From the NCBI RefSeq assembly GCF_000233955.1, contig NZ_JH376593.1, forward strand, positions 123,138 to 187,137: 64,000 nucleotides of DNA. Reading direction: 5' to 3'. Made by a program: the position numbers and the translations under genes. Below are positions 37,664 to 47,694 of this stretch, piece after piece. How positions within the stretch are numbered: position 1 is the first letter of the stretch; each line of letters begins with the position of its first letter. Under the pieces are notes generated by a model. The model was not told the DNA's origin, did no database searches, and saw nothing but the letters and a program-made list of their open reading frames with translations. Source of the DNA: Paraprevotella clara YIT 11840 (GTDB taxonomy: Bacteria; Bacteroidota; Bacteroidia; Bacteroidales; Bacteroidaceae).

Positions 37664-37841
37664 TGAAAACGCAGTTTTCTGATTTGTCTTTGCCGAGCCG
37701 CCTCCTATTTTCGTGGAAACAAAGATACGGATTTTACAGGTCGCAGCGAATATTTTCAGGATATTCCTTGACGTAAATCAAGAAAAAAAGGTTTTATGGG
37801 AATATTACGTCTGAAAGTATGCATCTTTCAGGAATATCGTG

Positions 37842-37849
37842 TAACTTTG
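37842..37849 (+). promoter_or_regulatory. -7 box of the candidate small RNA upstream of mutS
   Basis: TAACTTTG is an exact TAnnTTTG match; the -33 position has CTTTC instead of TTTG. Transcription would begin near 37857. Confidence 0.55.
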
Positions 37850-37856
37850 CATTGTC

Positions 37857-38087
37857 TTAAAACAAGAGACGATATTGAAAGCATCGTGAGATGCAATAGA
37901 TTAGGTATTAGATTGAGGTAAAAAAGATTGTTACAGTATAATGTTAAGCATAGGACTGCGTGAAGCAGTAGTTTAATAGGAAAAGCAAACGAATAGTTCG
38001 TTTATTGTTTATGAGAAAAATTTTGAGAGATTAAAGATTTGTTTGTCGGGGCTTTCCTCTTGTGATCTGAGGGTTGTCCCGTTTTTT
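37857..38087 (+). ncRNA. candidate structured small RNA, about 230 nt
   Basis: Between the flavin reductase and mutS genes there is a stretch bounded by a -7 box (37842-37849) and a terminator hairpin with a T6 run (38047-38087). Inside it are three compact hairpins: GCATC-GTGA-GATGC (37881-37894, GNRA loop), ACTGC-GTGAA-GCAGT (37955-37969) and AAACGAA-TAG-TTCGTTT (37987-38003). No reading frame of note is present. mutS has its own promoter after the terminator, so this is not simply its leader. I cannot assign it to a named RNA family; 6S RNA or another Bacteroidales RNA are possibilities to test. Confidence 0.6.
38047..38087 (+). terminator. terminator of the candidate small RNA
   Basis: CGGGGC (38047-38052) pairs with GTCCCG (38076-38081, one G-U), and CCTC (38056-38059) pairs with GAGG (38069-38072). 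Six T follow at 38082-38087. Confidence 0.7.
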
Positions 38088-38138
38088 GTATCTTGTAGAA
38101 AAACAGAATCATCCGTTTCAAATCAGAAAAAATAATCG

Positions 38139-38146
38139 TATTTTTG
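38139..38146 (+). promoter_or_regulatory. -7 box of mutS
   Basis: TATTTTTG matches TAnnTTTG, 27 nt before the mutS ATG at 38173, with TTTC 19 nt further upstream (38116-38119). It supports the start at 38173 rather than the open frame from 38074, which runs through the terminator and promoter. Confidence 0.6.
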
Positions 38147-38172
38147 TGGTTGATTCTAAAAAGTTAACGATT

Positions 38173-40794
38173 ATGGCAAAAGAAGGGTTGACCCCGATGA
38201 TGAAGCAATTTTATGATTTGAAAGCGAAACACCCCGATGCGATCATGTTGTTCCGCTGTGGGGATTTCTATGAAACTTATTGTGAGGATGCTGTCGTTGC
38301 TTCTGAAATATTGGGTATTACCTTGACAAAACGTAGCAATGGCGGAAGGAACGGCGAACCGGTGGAGATGGCTGGCTTCCCTTACCATGCCTTGGATACG
38401 TATTTGCCTAAACTCATCCGGGCAGGGCGGCGTGTGGCCATTTGCGACCAGTTGGAAGACCCTAAGCTGACCAAGACATTGGTGAAGCGGGGGATTACGG
38501 AGTTGGTGACTCCCGGAGTTTCAATGAATGACAATGTATTGAGTTACAAGGAAAACAATTTCCTTGCTGCCGTACATTTCAATAAGAATGTTTGCGGCGT
38601 AGCCTTTTTGGATATCAGCACGGGAGAGTTTCTCACGGCAGAGGGTACGTCTGAATATGTAGACAAACTCTTGGGGAATTTTTCGCCGAAAGAAGTGCTT
38701 TTCGAGCGTGGAAAACGGAATCTGTTTGAGGGTAATTTCGGAACAAAGTTTTTTACGTTCGAGTTGGACGACTGGGTCTTTTCCGAACGTTCGGCTACGG
38801 AAAAGTTGCTGAAACACTTCGAAGTGAAAAATCTGAAAGGCTTCGGCATCGACCATTTGAAATGCGGCATCGTGGCATCAGGCGTGATTCTGCAATATTT
38901 AGAGATGACCCAGCACAGCCAGATCGGGCATATCACGTCCATTTCGCGTATCGAAGAAGAACGTTACGTCCGTTTGGATAAATTCACGGTGCGCAATCTG
39001 GAGTTGTTGAATTCCATGGTAGACGGTGGTAATTCTCTGTTGGGCGTGATAGACCGTACGATTACCCCGATGGGCGCTCGCTTGATGCGCCGTTGGATAT
39101 TGTTTCCGTTGAAAGACGAAAAACCGGTCAACGAGCGTTTGGATGTGGTGGATTACTTTTTCCGCGAACCGGAGTTTAAGGAACTGATTAGCGACCAGTT
39201 GCATCTGATGGGCGATTTGGAACGCATCATTTCCAAGGTTTCCGTAGGACGGGTGTCGCCGCGCGATGTGGTGCAACTGAAAGTGGCCTTACAAGCCATC
39301 GAACCGATTAAGACAGCTTGCGAGCATGCTTCGGACGAGACTTTGAAGAGGATAGGGGAGCAGTTGAACCTATGTGCTTCCATCCGCGACCGCATAGCCC
39401 GCGAAGTACAGAACGACCCGCCTTTGTTGGTCAACAAGGGGGGAGTGATAGCCGAAGGAGTAGACCGGGAATTGGACGAGCTTCGCCATATAGCTTTTGA
39501 AGGTAAGGATTATCTGCTGAAGATACAGCAAAGGGAAACGGAACTCACCGGAATTCCGAGTCTGAAGATTTCCTATAACAATGTCTTCGGGTATTATCTG
39601 GAAGTGCGGAATACGCATAAGGACAAAGTGCCTGCCGATTGGATACGCAAGCAGACGCTGGTAAATGCCGAGCGTTACATTACCCAGGAACTTAAGGAAT
39701 ACGAGGAAAAGATTATGGGCGCACAGGATAAAATCCTGGTGCTCGAGACGAAATTGTATAATGACCTGGTGTTGGCCTTGGCCGAATTCACACCGGCCAT
39801 TCAGATTAATGCCAATTTACTGGCACGGTTGGACTGCTTGCTGTCTTTTGCCCAAGTGGCACAAGACAACCGTTATATCCGTCCGGTGATTCAAGACGAC
39901 GATGTGCTGGACATCAAACAAGGGCGTCATCCGGTGATTGAAAAGGAGTTGCCGGTAGGGGAACAATATATTGCCAACGATGTCTATCTGGACACGGAGA
40001 AACAACAAATCATTATTATTACGGGTCCGAACATGGCCGGTAAGTCAGCCCTGTTGCGCCAGACGGCCTTGATAACGCTCATGGCCCAGATAGGTTGCTT
40101 CGTTCCGGCCGAATCTGCCCATATCGGATTGGTGGACAAGATATTCACCCGTGTGGGAGCAAGCGACAATATTTCCATGGGCGAGAGTACGTTCATGGTG
40201 GAAATGAACGAGGCAGCCAATATCCTGAATAACATATCCTCGCGTAGCTTGGTGCTTTTCGATGAATTGGGACGTGGCACGTCTACGTACGACGGTATCA
40301 GCATCGCGTGGGCTATCGTGGAATACATCCATGAAAATAAAAAAGGGAGGGCAAGGACGCTCTTCGCCACGCATTACCATGAGCTGAACGAGATGGAGAA
40401 GTTGTATCCCCGCGTGAAGAACTATAACGTGTCGGTGCGCGAAGTGGATCAGAAAGTCATCTTCCTGCGTAAGTTGGAACGGGGAGGAAGCGAGCACTCC
40501 TTCGGTATCCACGTGGCCAAGTTGGCCGGCATGCCGAAGAGCATCGTGTCGCGGGCGAATACCATATTGAAGGAACTGGAATCTGCCAACAGCAAGGATG
40601 TGATGAAAAACAGCCGTGGAGCAAAGCAGGTCATGCAGGCAGACAACGGCGTGCAGCTCAGCTTCTTCCAACTGGACGACCCAGTGCTGTGCCAAATTCG
40701 GGATGAGATATTGCATCTCGACATCAATAACTTAACTCCTATGGAGGCTTTGAATAAGTTGGATGGCATTAAGAAGATTGTGGGTGGAAAATAG
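38173..40794 (+). CDS. mutS: DNA mismatch repair protein MutS
   Basis: MutS recognises mismatched bases and recruits MutL. The 873-residue product has the N-terminal mismatch-reading domain ([16 protein letters not shown], containing the Phe-x-Glu of the F-Y-E motif). The C-terminal ATPase has the Walker A stretch [19 protein letters not shown], the [13 protein letters not shown]alker B/signature region and the ATHYHEL switch. The ATG at 38173 begins the conserved [16 protein letters not shown] region after six residues and follows its own -7 box. The last 26 bp overlap the end of the convergent HTH gene. Length and motifs are those of MutS1 with mismatch binding, not MutS2. Confidence 0.97.
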   Translation: MAKEGLTPMMKQFYDLKAKHPDAIMLFRCGDFYETYCEDAVVASEILGITLTKRSNGGRNGEPVEMAGFPYHALDTYLPKLIRAGRRVAICDQLEDPKLTKTLVKRGITELVTPGVSMNDNVLSYKENNFLAAVHFNKNVCGVAFLDISTGEFLTAEGTSEYVDKLLGNFSPKEVLFERGKRNLFEGNFGTKFFTFELDDWVFSERSATEKLLKHFEVKNLKGFGIDHLKCGIVASGVILQYLEMTQHSQIGHITSISRIEEERYVRLDKFTVRNLELLNSMVDGGNSLLGVIDRTITPMGARLMRRWILFPLKDEKPVNERLDVVDYFFREPEFKELISDQLHLMGDLERIISKVSVGRVSPRDVVQLKVALQAIEPIKTACEHASDETLKRIGEQLNLCASIRDRIAREVQNDPPLLVNKGGVIAEGVDRELDELRHIAFEGKDYLLKIQQRETELTGIPSLKISYNNVFGYYLEVRNTHKDKVPADWIRKQTLVNAERYITQELKEYEEKIMGAQDKILVLETKLYNDLVLALAEFTPAIQINANLLARLDCLLSFAQVAQDNRYIRPVIQDDDVLDIKQGRHPVIEKELPVGEQYIANDVYLDTEKQQIIIITGPNMAGKSALLRQTALITLMAQIGCFVPAESAHIGLVDKIFTRVGASDNISMGESTFMVEMNEAANILNNISSRSLVLFDELGRGTSTYDGISIAWAIVEYIHENKKGRARTLFATHYHELNEMEKLYPRVKNYNVSVREVDQKVIFLRKLERGGSEHSFGIHVAKLAGMPKSIVSRANTILKELESANSKDVMKNSRGAKQVMQADNGVQLSFFQLDDPVLCQIRDEILHLDINNLTPMEALNKLDGIKKIVGGK

Positions 40795-41815
40795 TTTTTT
40801 GTGTGATTGTTTGCAGCAGGGCGTGGCGTAGTTTCTTTTCGGGAGGAATTTGTAATTTTCTGCGTATGTTGGAGCGTTGGCAATTGACATTAGATTCCTT
40901 TTTGTCGGTCAGGCTACAGATTTCTTTAAGTTGGTATCCTTTTAGTATCAAAGTAGCGATTTCCTGTTCAGAAGGAGACAATTCCGGAAAGAAGGATTTG
41001 ATGTTCTGATAGTCTATTCGGGTTTGTTCGTGCCATTTTGCTATATGGTTTTCTATACTTTTTTGTCTTGGTGTGCCTTGGTTTTCTAATAAGATTTTCA
41101 GATATTGGTTGGTTTGCTGTTCTGTCAATCCTTGTGTGTGTGATTGCCGGATATAATGATTGATATGATTCTTGTCAATATTGAATAGGGATATCATTTC
41201 CTTTTGTATCTGCTCCAAGTTGTTGTTTATTTGTGTGATGGATGTGAGTTTTCTAGTCAGGTGGTATCCTAAAAATCCGGAAAGAATAAAAGTTATTACC
41301 AATACGCCATAAGTACGAGGCTGGATAGAGTCGTTCAGGGTAAAGCAACAGATGGTATAAACAATTAGCGATATCAGGGTTTGTATCGAAATGATAGACG
41401 GTTTTAAATGGCTGAGAGTAGAGAGAAAGATAATGCCTATGAGCAGAATCATGTTACCTATAATAAGTATGGCATAGTTTTGTAGAGTAAAAGTTATAAA
41501 TAGCATTTCTGATATGCAAAACAGTTGGCATACTGACATAAGGCCGATAACAGCGTTTTCCAAATTTATGTATTTGCGTAGAAAAGCCAATAGTAAAAAG
41601 GTTATGAAGAACAAATTGATACTGTTAGCTATGAAATAATATTTTCCCATGGGGCCTGATAGTCCTATAAGGTTTAGTATCAGTAATAACCCTCCTCCTA
41701 TACTCACATATATATATATGAGCAGTCTTTGCTTCTCGATGAATGAATCACCTACATGGTGTCTGAGACTTACGAAGAGTTGGCGATGCAGTTTATTGTT
41801 TTTTTGTTTCTCCAT
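40769..41815 (-). CDS. membrane-anchored LuxR-type HTH protein, copy 2
   Basis: The 348-residue protein has six hydrophobic segments in the first 200 residues, starting at about residue 30 ([20 protein letters not shown]). A linker of about 80 residues leads to a C-terminal LuxR-like helix-turn-helix ([20 protein letters not shown], then the recognition-helix region [13 protein letters not shown]). A DNA-binding domain tethered to the inner membrane suggests a regulator that senses a membrane or envelope state. It is a paralogue of the preceding gene, with the same layout and the shared CQRSxIRxKL motif, and starts 19 nt after it. Its end overlaps the mutS end on the other strand. The divergent 17-kb operon is the likely target; that is inference. 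Confidence 0.72.
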   Translation of the reverse strand: MEKQKNNKLHRQLFVSLRHHVGDSFIEKQRLLIYIYVSIGGGLLLILNLIGLSGPMGKYYFIANSINLFFITFLLLAFLRKYINLENAVIGLMSVCQLFCISEMLFITFTLQNYAILIIGNMILLIGIIFLSTLSHLKPSIISIQTLISLIVYTICCFTLNDSIQPRTYGVLVITFILSGFLGYHLTRKLTSITQINNNLEQIQKEMISLFNIDKNHINHYIRQSHTQGLTEQQTNQYLKILLENQGTPRQKSIENHIAKWHEQTRIDYQNIKSFFPELSPSEQEIATLILKGYQLKEICSLTDKKESNVNCQRSNIRRKLQIPPEKKLRHALLQTITQKTIFHPQSS

Positions 41816-41834
41816 ATCGGTTTAATGAAAGTTA

Positions 41835-42851
41835 TTAAATTCTCTTCTGTATTCGTTCCTGTAATACGGTTTTCAGGTCCTCTTCTTTTTTTAAATGGAG
41901 TTTGGCGCGTATTTTGGAACGTTGGCATGTGATGTTTGACGGGCTTTTACCTAATGTTTTGGCAATGTTTCCGGTTGAATGGTTTTCTAAAATAAGGCGG
42001 CATATTTCTTGCTGGGTTTCAGATAACATGGGTAACTTTTGGGCAATGATATTTTTCTTGTTTTGGGAGTGGGTGTACCATTCCGAGATATGCTGTTTGA
42101 TGTCCGGCATGTTTTTCTTATCTATTAATCCATCCATCAGGCCGTTTATTTCTTCGGAGGACAGTTTCTTGTTTTCAGCCAGTTCCAACAAGCTGGTTAG
42201 TGCGGATTTGTCTAAGTCCAAAAGCGAGAATACTTCATATTGGGTTGCAACAAGTTGTTTATTGGTATGGCTGAGTTCATTTATGAGCTTGACAAGCCTG
42301 TTGCCTAAAAGGACTATAATAATAAGAAATACCGCTATGATCCAGAATATGTCGTTCAATGTAGGAATGTCAGTAATTATACAACATATCCAGAGGGATA
42401 TTATAGTGGATGAAGCGATGAACAAAGGATAGAATTTTAAATAAGAAATCAGTGAGAGAAAGAGTAGTACGGTTTGTATGACCGTATGCACAACCACAAA
42501 GGGAAGGTTATCTTCATTGTTGTATGCCAAGAAAATCATTTGGAAAATATTGAAAGAATTACATAATACTAAGTGAGTGCATAAGGCTTGCTTCAGTGTG
42601 AATTTATGTGTTAGGAACAGTATGAATATTAATAATGAAGGGATACAAACCCCCATCTGTATGTAGGCCGAGAAGGCCGTTTTTGCACTAAACCCCTTGA
42701 ATAAGGTGAAAAATATAAGTAGATACGTCGTTATCACGAAGTATACATATACTAATAGGCGTTGGTAGTCTATATGATTGTGTTCTATATATCCTCCAAA
42801 AAAACTCTTAATTTTCCGATGAAATCGATTAAAAAGAGAAAAAGTAGCCAT
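41835..42851 (-). CDS. membrane-anchored LuxR-type HTH protein, copy 1
   Basis: The 338-residue protein is built like its neighbour: about six membrane segments (LLVYVYFVITTYLLIFFTLF, then others up to about residue 195), a linker, and a C-terminal HTH (LSETQQEICRLILENHSTGN, then NITCQRSKIRAKL). No sensor kinase or receiver domain is visible. It is the first gene of a two-gene unit reading away from the 43277-60334 operon, with a -7 box at 42880-42887. Tandem duplication of a membrane-bound regulator next to large surface-protein genes suggests control of those genes, but no experiment supports this here. Confidence 0.72.
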   Translation of the reverse strand: MATFSLFNRFHRKIKSFFGGYIEHNHIDYQRLLVYVYFVITTYLLIFFTLFKGFSAKTAFSAYIQMGVCIPSLLIFILFLTHKFTLKQALCTHLVLCNSFNIFQMIFLAYNNEDNLPFVVVHTVIQTVLLFLSLISYLKFYPLFIASSTIISLWICCIITDIPTLNDIFWIIAVFLIIIVLLGNRLVKLINELSHTNKQLVATQYEVFSLLDLDKSALTSLLELAENKKLSSEEINGLMDGLIDKKNMPDIKQHISEWYTHSQNKKNIIAQKLPMLSETQQEICRLILENHSTGNIAKTLGKSPSNITCQRSKIRAKLHLKKEEDLKTVLQERIQKRI

Positions 42852-42879
42852 AGTTATTAGATATAAATTTTATTCTATA

Positions 42880-42887
42880 CAAATATA
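42880..42887 (-). promoter_or_regulatory. -7 box of the tandem HTH genes
   Basis: The minus strand reads TATATTTG, an exact TAnnTTTG match, 28 nt before the ATG at 42851. Confidence 0.5.
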
Positions 42888-43276
42888 GCTATTTTAAGTG
42901 TATATGTTTGTCGTAATCCTGCTTTTTAAGGTATGTTAGTCTTATTTCTTCCGTTTGAGATTGAAATAGGTTGTTTTATTTTTCATTAAACTCTTTAAAA
43001 AGTATAATTTTAAAATAAATTAATAAGGGGATAATAGTGCCCCGATTCGTTTTGGAACAGGTTGTACTACCACGACTGTAGCACAATCTGGTTTTGATAG
43101 CGGATACAAGGTATTTTTTATTGAATAATTTTAATTATGTCGAATGAAAGAAAAATGTGATTTAATGTAGATGCGGCAGTATGTCGTAGTGGAGACGATG
43201 AGATTTGCATGCAATGCATGATTGCCTCTGAAGTATGGTAAGGAATGAACAAACCTAAAAATCAAAAATGTAAAAA
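42888..43276. other. intergenic region between the HTH regulators and the 17-kb operon
   Basis: This stretch of about 390 bp holds no gene that I can support and no exact TAnnTTTG box in the rightward direction, although the operon beginning at 43277 must be transcribed. It contains an inverted repeat, TTGTACTAC (43062-43070) and GTAGCACAA (43078-43086), which pair with one mismatch across a 7-nt loop. This is a candidate operator. Absence of a standard promoter would fit control by an alternative sigma factor or an activator. Confidence 0.4.
43062..43086. promoter_or_regulatory. inverted repeat, possible operator
   Basis: TTGTACTAC and GTAGCACAA form a 9-bp imperfect dyad with a 7-nt spacer, about 190 bp upstream of the operon start and 210 bp upstream of the HTH genes. 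The dyad could bind a dimeric regulator or fold in RNA. Confidence 0.3.
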
Positions 43277-46200
43277 ATGAGAATGAAGAAAACAGTTACT
43301 ACAGCATGCTTCATGTTGGTCTCGGGCGGAGTCTTATGGGCCTGGACAAACGGGGCATGGTTGCGAACAGGGCCGCAAGAGTGGCCGCGAGTCGAAAACA
43401 TGACTCCTGCCGAGGCATCGCCTGCTGATGACACTGAGGCTTTGGAACAAGCCAAAGAAGCCTTGGAGAAATTGATGTCTGAAGCAGAAGTTAACAAAGA
43501 CAGGGATGGTGCTTTGAAAGAAGCTTATGAGAATGCCGCACAAAAGTTGGCTAATGATTTAGCTACTCTTAAGGAGGTCGAGGATGCCAAAAATGATCTG
43601 AATGGGAAAATCAGTGAGTTTAACTCCAAAAAAGTCTGTTTAGACAAAATGGAGGAAGACTGTCAGAAAGCTTTGAGGTTGTATAATTACTATTATGATG
43701 ATGCTGTTGTCACCGATTCGATATTCATAGAATCCAACTTTGGAGAGGATGCATCGAAGGTGGCAGACACACTGAAGTATATAGCGAATACGGTCTTGAC
43801 CGTCGAAAAGGTGGAAGAGATCGGTAAAGGTACGGATTTGACTGACTTCTTGAAAATAGCAGAAGGTAAGTCGAATAATTATCTGGTGGAATTCAGCAGG
43901 ATTCTTGAAGGCTATATGAATACGATTTTAAGTGGAGGACCATATGAAAGTCTGAAAACAAATCAGGCCTATACGGAAGTTTACAAATGGACGTATACAG
44001 AAAACGGTACGCTGTCATGTGTGGTATATAAAGAGGATGCCTTCGGTGAAATGACGATTGAGGTGAAAGACAGTACCGTTTCTTATTATATGATAAACGG
44101 CGAGACATGTAATTTGACAAAAATCAAAACATATTCCGATCAATTGGAGGATGCTATCCGGATGGTCGACTTGAAAGAGTTGACGAAAACGGACATTACG
44201 CAAACTACGAATACCCTTAATACATATTTCAAGAAGGACGAAAGGAATGACGACACACCGGCATGGAAGACAGTAAACGACCAGATTGAAAAGTGTAAAT
44301 CGGCCAATGAGCGGGCGGATATCACTTACGAGGAGCTGGACAGCATAAGGGTGGAGATGACGAATTCCTTGTCAACCTTGAACACTTTGCGGACAGAAAA
44401 CAGGAATAAACTGGAAGAAGAAATCGGGAAAGCCGAACTGTTACTGGCGCAAATAGTAGAAAGCGAAGACCGTAAGGATTTGTCTGAGGCTGTGAACCAT
44501 GCAAAGGATGTCTTCAACGAATTGCCTTTGATTCTGTCTGTTTATACAGAAGAAGCCGCAAATTTGGATGCAAAGTATGCGGTGTCTAAAAATTATTATG
44601 ACAATTTGGCCGCTACCTTGAACGGTAAGATTGAAGAGGCGCAACAAGGCAACGAGACTTGGCAAGATAGTGATTTGTCGGCAGCAATAACCCAAGCAGA
44701 AGGCGTTCATGCCGGAGCCGGTTCTTTGGGCGTGAAAGACAGCGAAATCAAGTCTGCCACGACAGCATTGGAAAAAGCCTGTGAATTGGCGGCGAACAGA
44801 GGCATGGCCAAGCAGCGGATAGCCGATTTGAAAGAGTGCCTGGCTACTTACGGCGACGAAGATGGCGCCTTGCAGGCTTTGATAGAGCGTACAGGACAGG
44901 TTACCAACGAGACTGCCGAAAAGCTGTGGAGCGACATCGATGCCAAAATAGAGGACAGGAAAAATGAGAGTGAGGAATGCAAGAGGAACTTGCAGGAAAT
45001 GATTGATAAAGCCCAAAGCTATTACGACAGGTGGAACACCTCTTTGAGTTTGGAAACTTTGAAGACAACAATAGAATCCGCTAAAAAAACTCTGGGAGAA
45101 ACTGAAAATATATCGGAGTTGAAGCAAGCTTATGATACTTTATATAAGGTGTATGACAATACGGGAGGAACTTCCGACCCCTATGAGTATCAGTTAGAAC
45201 TTGAAAAACTTATCAATAATGCAACTGAATTAAATAAAAAGTATAATTACGACCCGTTGAAAGATAAGATTCTGGCTGCCGATGCTGTGAAAAACTCCTT
45301 GGAGACATACGTGCTCCAGAACTATATCGTGGCGTTGGAAAACGAAATTAAACAAACGTTAAACCAATACCAGATACTGGTAAAGAGGTTGGATGCTTAT
45401 TTGATTGAAAGCGTATATGGCAAGATGGAAGAGCGTTATGCAGAGGATATTCCGGATAAGTATACCGGCCGTATAAAAGAAGTGGAAGACGCTTTGGTTG
45501 CTGCAGATGATGAAAGCGGAGACCGTGTATGCACCGATATGAATGTGCTGAGCGGTTATCTGCGCGATTTGCAAACGATGGTGTCCGAAGCGGATGCCGA
45601 ATGGCAACAGGCCGTGGCCGATTTGAAGAAGGCTATCGACGACACTAAGTTGAAATACGACCAGAATTATTCCAGTAACGAACCGTTGAACCAGGCCATT
45701 AAGGCGGCAACCGATGAGTATAATAACATCGACACCGATGAGCGTTATTCCGTGATAGCCAATGTGAAAAACATAAGAACCGATTTGGACGATGCGTTAA
45801 TGAAGGTTGAAGGCACGGCACGAAGGGGCGTGGCTAATGACTACATAGGTATATATGACAAGTTGGTGAAAAATTTCGAAACATACGGTTCAGACAAATA
45901 CTCCGTGCCTACGTCTAATGTGGGGCCTTACCTCGAAGAAAACAAAGAATTTGCCGACGAGTTGCGACAAGAAGGGTTGATAACCTATTCGTTGGAATTG
46001 CTGATAGAACGTCGTGACCGGATCAAACAGGTGGAAGAGGCCTACAACGCTTTCTGTAAGGCTAACGAGGAGTTGGCAGAAGAGATTGTGGTTGGCCGCG
46101 AAGAAATGGAGGTTTACTATGGTGAGCAAAGCGAAGGCACAGGACTGTACAAGGCTTTGGAACGTGCCGAATGGGCGCGGACGGAAAGTTGCTGCCTGGA

Positions 46201-47674
46201 TTCTTTGATGAAGTTCAGGTTGAACTTGAGAGATTCCGTAAGCGTGACGGTACGTAAATACCAGACCACCCTTTCCGACATGAAGTCTTTGTGTATCAGT
46301 GCCAAGAACAAGCATGCGATGTACTATGGTGCAGCCGATCCGGATTCGGAAATTCTGGATATCTACAATATCGCTACCGATTATATTGAAAAAGAAGAGA
46401 AGAACATCTTTACGTTGCAAGCCATGGTAGAGAAGTTGGATACCTGTTATGCTTATGCGGCTGACAGTTGTGCGAAGAAAGAAACGGCCATTCAGGCAGT
46501 TATTGATCGTGCCAAAGTGTTGAATGCCCTGATGGCAAACCTTGAATTTGGCGATAAAATCTCGAACGCTATCAATGCCCGTTATGCCATGGATGCCCGC
46601 ATCGCAGCCATCACCGGGCAGATGGAAGTGTTGGAACAGGCTTATGAAGAGCAACTGGAACTTTATGTAGAGGCTGCCGATGCCATGCGTAAAACAGTGG
46701 AAACGGCGACGGAACTGCTGGAACGGACTGCCGACGAAAGTCTGGCCGGACTATTGGCACAGGCCGAGGATATGGTCGGACATCTTGACCCGATGGAAGA
46801 AGGTGCCGTGGTGTATGCCGAACTTATCGCAGCCACCGGCTCTCTGAAAGGGAAAGTAGACGAACTGAACCAGATGCTGGCCGACAATCTGGCGCGCCTG
46901 CACAAGGCGTTGGCCGATGCCCGTGAGGACGCACTGTCCAAGCATGTTTTCTATTATGGCGCAGATCGGGAAAGTTCTGAAATTATGGACGTTTACCGCC
47001 GGTCGGAATCCTATTTGGAATATACCGATACGATGGCGATACGCCTGATGACCGACACCGTGAGCCGTTGCCACAGGGAAGCATCGGTAGCTTGCTCCAA
47101 GAAAGAGGCCGAGATTTTGGATGTGATAGGCAAGTCTGAACCCTTGGTGGTGCTGATGGCCGACCAGACCATTGCCGAGGCCATCAGCCGCAGTCAGGAT
47201 GCGCTGGAAGTGGAAGACGGACGCATTCCGGCATTGGAAGCCGTTTGGCCCGAACTGTCCGAAAAGTATAAGGACAATGCCGCCTTGTACGACCGGGCTA
47301 TGCTCGCGCTCAACGATTCCATTATCCGTGCGGAAGCCTTGCTCTTGCAGGTAAAGGACGAACCCCTGAAAGCTGCCGTGGCACTGGCCGAAGATGCCTT
47401 GTCGCGTGCTGATAAGACTAGTGAGGCTGCCACTCTTTATGAAGACCTGAAACTGACAACCGTGGGGTTGGCCAAAGAAATAGAGCGTGTGCGCAAGGAA
47501 CTGGAGGCTACCTCTATTTATAAGGTATATGCCGATTCCGAGGAAGTTCCGGTTTATACCTTGCAGGGAAGGTTTGTGAAGAAAGTGCGTCTGGCCGACG
47601 AAGATGCGTTCCGCGGCATGCCCGAAGGTATCTATATCGTGGGAGGCAAGAAGATGTATATCAAGGAGAAATAA
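43277..47674 (+). CDS. large secreted alpha-helical repeat protein with C-terminal sorting tail
   Basis: The 1465-residue product starts with a signal peptide (MKKTVTTACFMLVSGGVLWA). Most of it is charged and strongly helical, in modules of about 80-100 residues resembling FIVAR-type three-helix repeats (for example LSAAITQAEGVHAGAG, LRDLQTMVSEADAEWQQAVA). Two long stretches near the end are similar to each other: KHAMYYGAADPDSEILDIYN and KHVFYYGADRESSEIMDVYR. The last 50 residues (VPVYTLQGRFVKKVRLAD, then MPEGIYIVGGKKMYI) resemble a T9SS-like tail. Such proteins often form long stalks at the surface. It is the first gene of the operon, 20 nt upstream of the 3325-residue gene. No enzymatic motif is seen. 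Confidence 0.72.
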   Translation: MRMKKTVTTACFMLVSGGVLWAWTNGAWLRTGPQEWPRVENMTPAEASPADDTEALEQAKEALEKLMSEAEVNKDRDGALKEAYENAAQKLANDLATLKEVEDAKNDLNGKISEFNSKKVCLDKMEEDCQKALRLYNYYYDDAVVTDSIFIESNFGEDASKVADTLKYIANTVLTVEKVEEIGKGTDLTDFLKIAEGKSNNYLVEFSRILEGYMNTILSGGPYESLKTNQAYTEVYKWTYTENGTLSCVVYKEDAFGEMTIEVKDSTVSYYMINGETCNLTKIKTYSDQLEDAIRMVDLKELTKTDITQTTNTLNTYFKKDERNDDTPAWKTVNDQIEKCKSANERADITYEELDSIRVEMTNSLSTLNTLRTENRNKLEEEIGKAELLLAQIVESEDRKDLSEAVNHAKDVFNELPLILSVYTEEAANLDAKYAVSKNYYDNLAATLNGKIEEAQQGNETWQDSDLSAAITQAEGVHAGAGSLGVKDSEIKSATTALEKACELAANRGMAKQRIADLKECLATYGDEDGALQALIERTGQVTNETAEKLWSDIDAKIEDRKNESEECKRNLQEMIDKAQSYYDRWNTSLSLETLKTTIESAKKTLGETENISELKQAYDTLYKVYDNTGGTSDPYEYQLELEKLINNATELNKKYNYDPLKDKILAADAVKNSLETYVLQNYIVALENEIKQTLNQYQILVKRLDAYLIESVYGKMEERYAEDIPDKYTGRIKEVEDALVAADDESGDRVCTDMNVLSGYLRDLQTMVSEADAEWQQAVADLKKAIDDTKLKYDQNYSSNEPLNQAIKAATDEYNNIDTDERYSVIANVKNIRTDLDDALMKVEGTARRGVANDYIGIYDKLVKNFETYGSDKYSVPTSNVGPYLEENKEFADELRQEGLITYSLELLIERRDRIKQVEEAYNAFCKANEELAEEIVVGREEMEVYYGEQSEGTGLYKALERAEWARTESCCLDSLMKFRLNLRDSVSVTVRKYQTTLSDMKSLCISAKNKHAMYYGAADPDSEILDIYNIATDYIEKEEKNIFTLQAMVEKLDTCYAYAADSCAKKETAIQAVIDRAKVLNALMANLEFGDKISNAINARYAMDARIAAITGQMEVLEQAYEEQLELYVEAADAMRKTVETATELLERTADESLAGLLAQAEDMVGHLDPMEEGAVVYAELIAATGSLKGKVDELNQMLADNLARLHKALADAREDALSKHVFYYGADRESSEIMDVYRRSESYLEYTDTMAIRLMTDTVSRCHREASVACSKKEAEILDVIGKSEPLVVLMADQTIAEAISRSQDALEVEDGRIPALEAVWPELSEKYKDNAALYDRAMLALNDSIIRAEALLLQVKDEPLKAAVALAEDALSRADKTSEAATLYEDLKLTTVGLAKEIERVRKELEATSIYKVYADSEEVPVYTLQGRFVKKVRLADEDAFRGMPEGIYIVGGKKMYIKEK

Positions 47675-47694
47675 CCAATTTAAAACAATAATTT

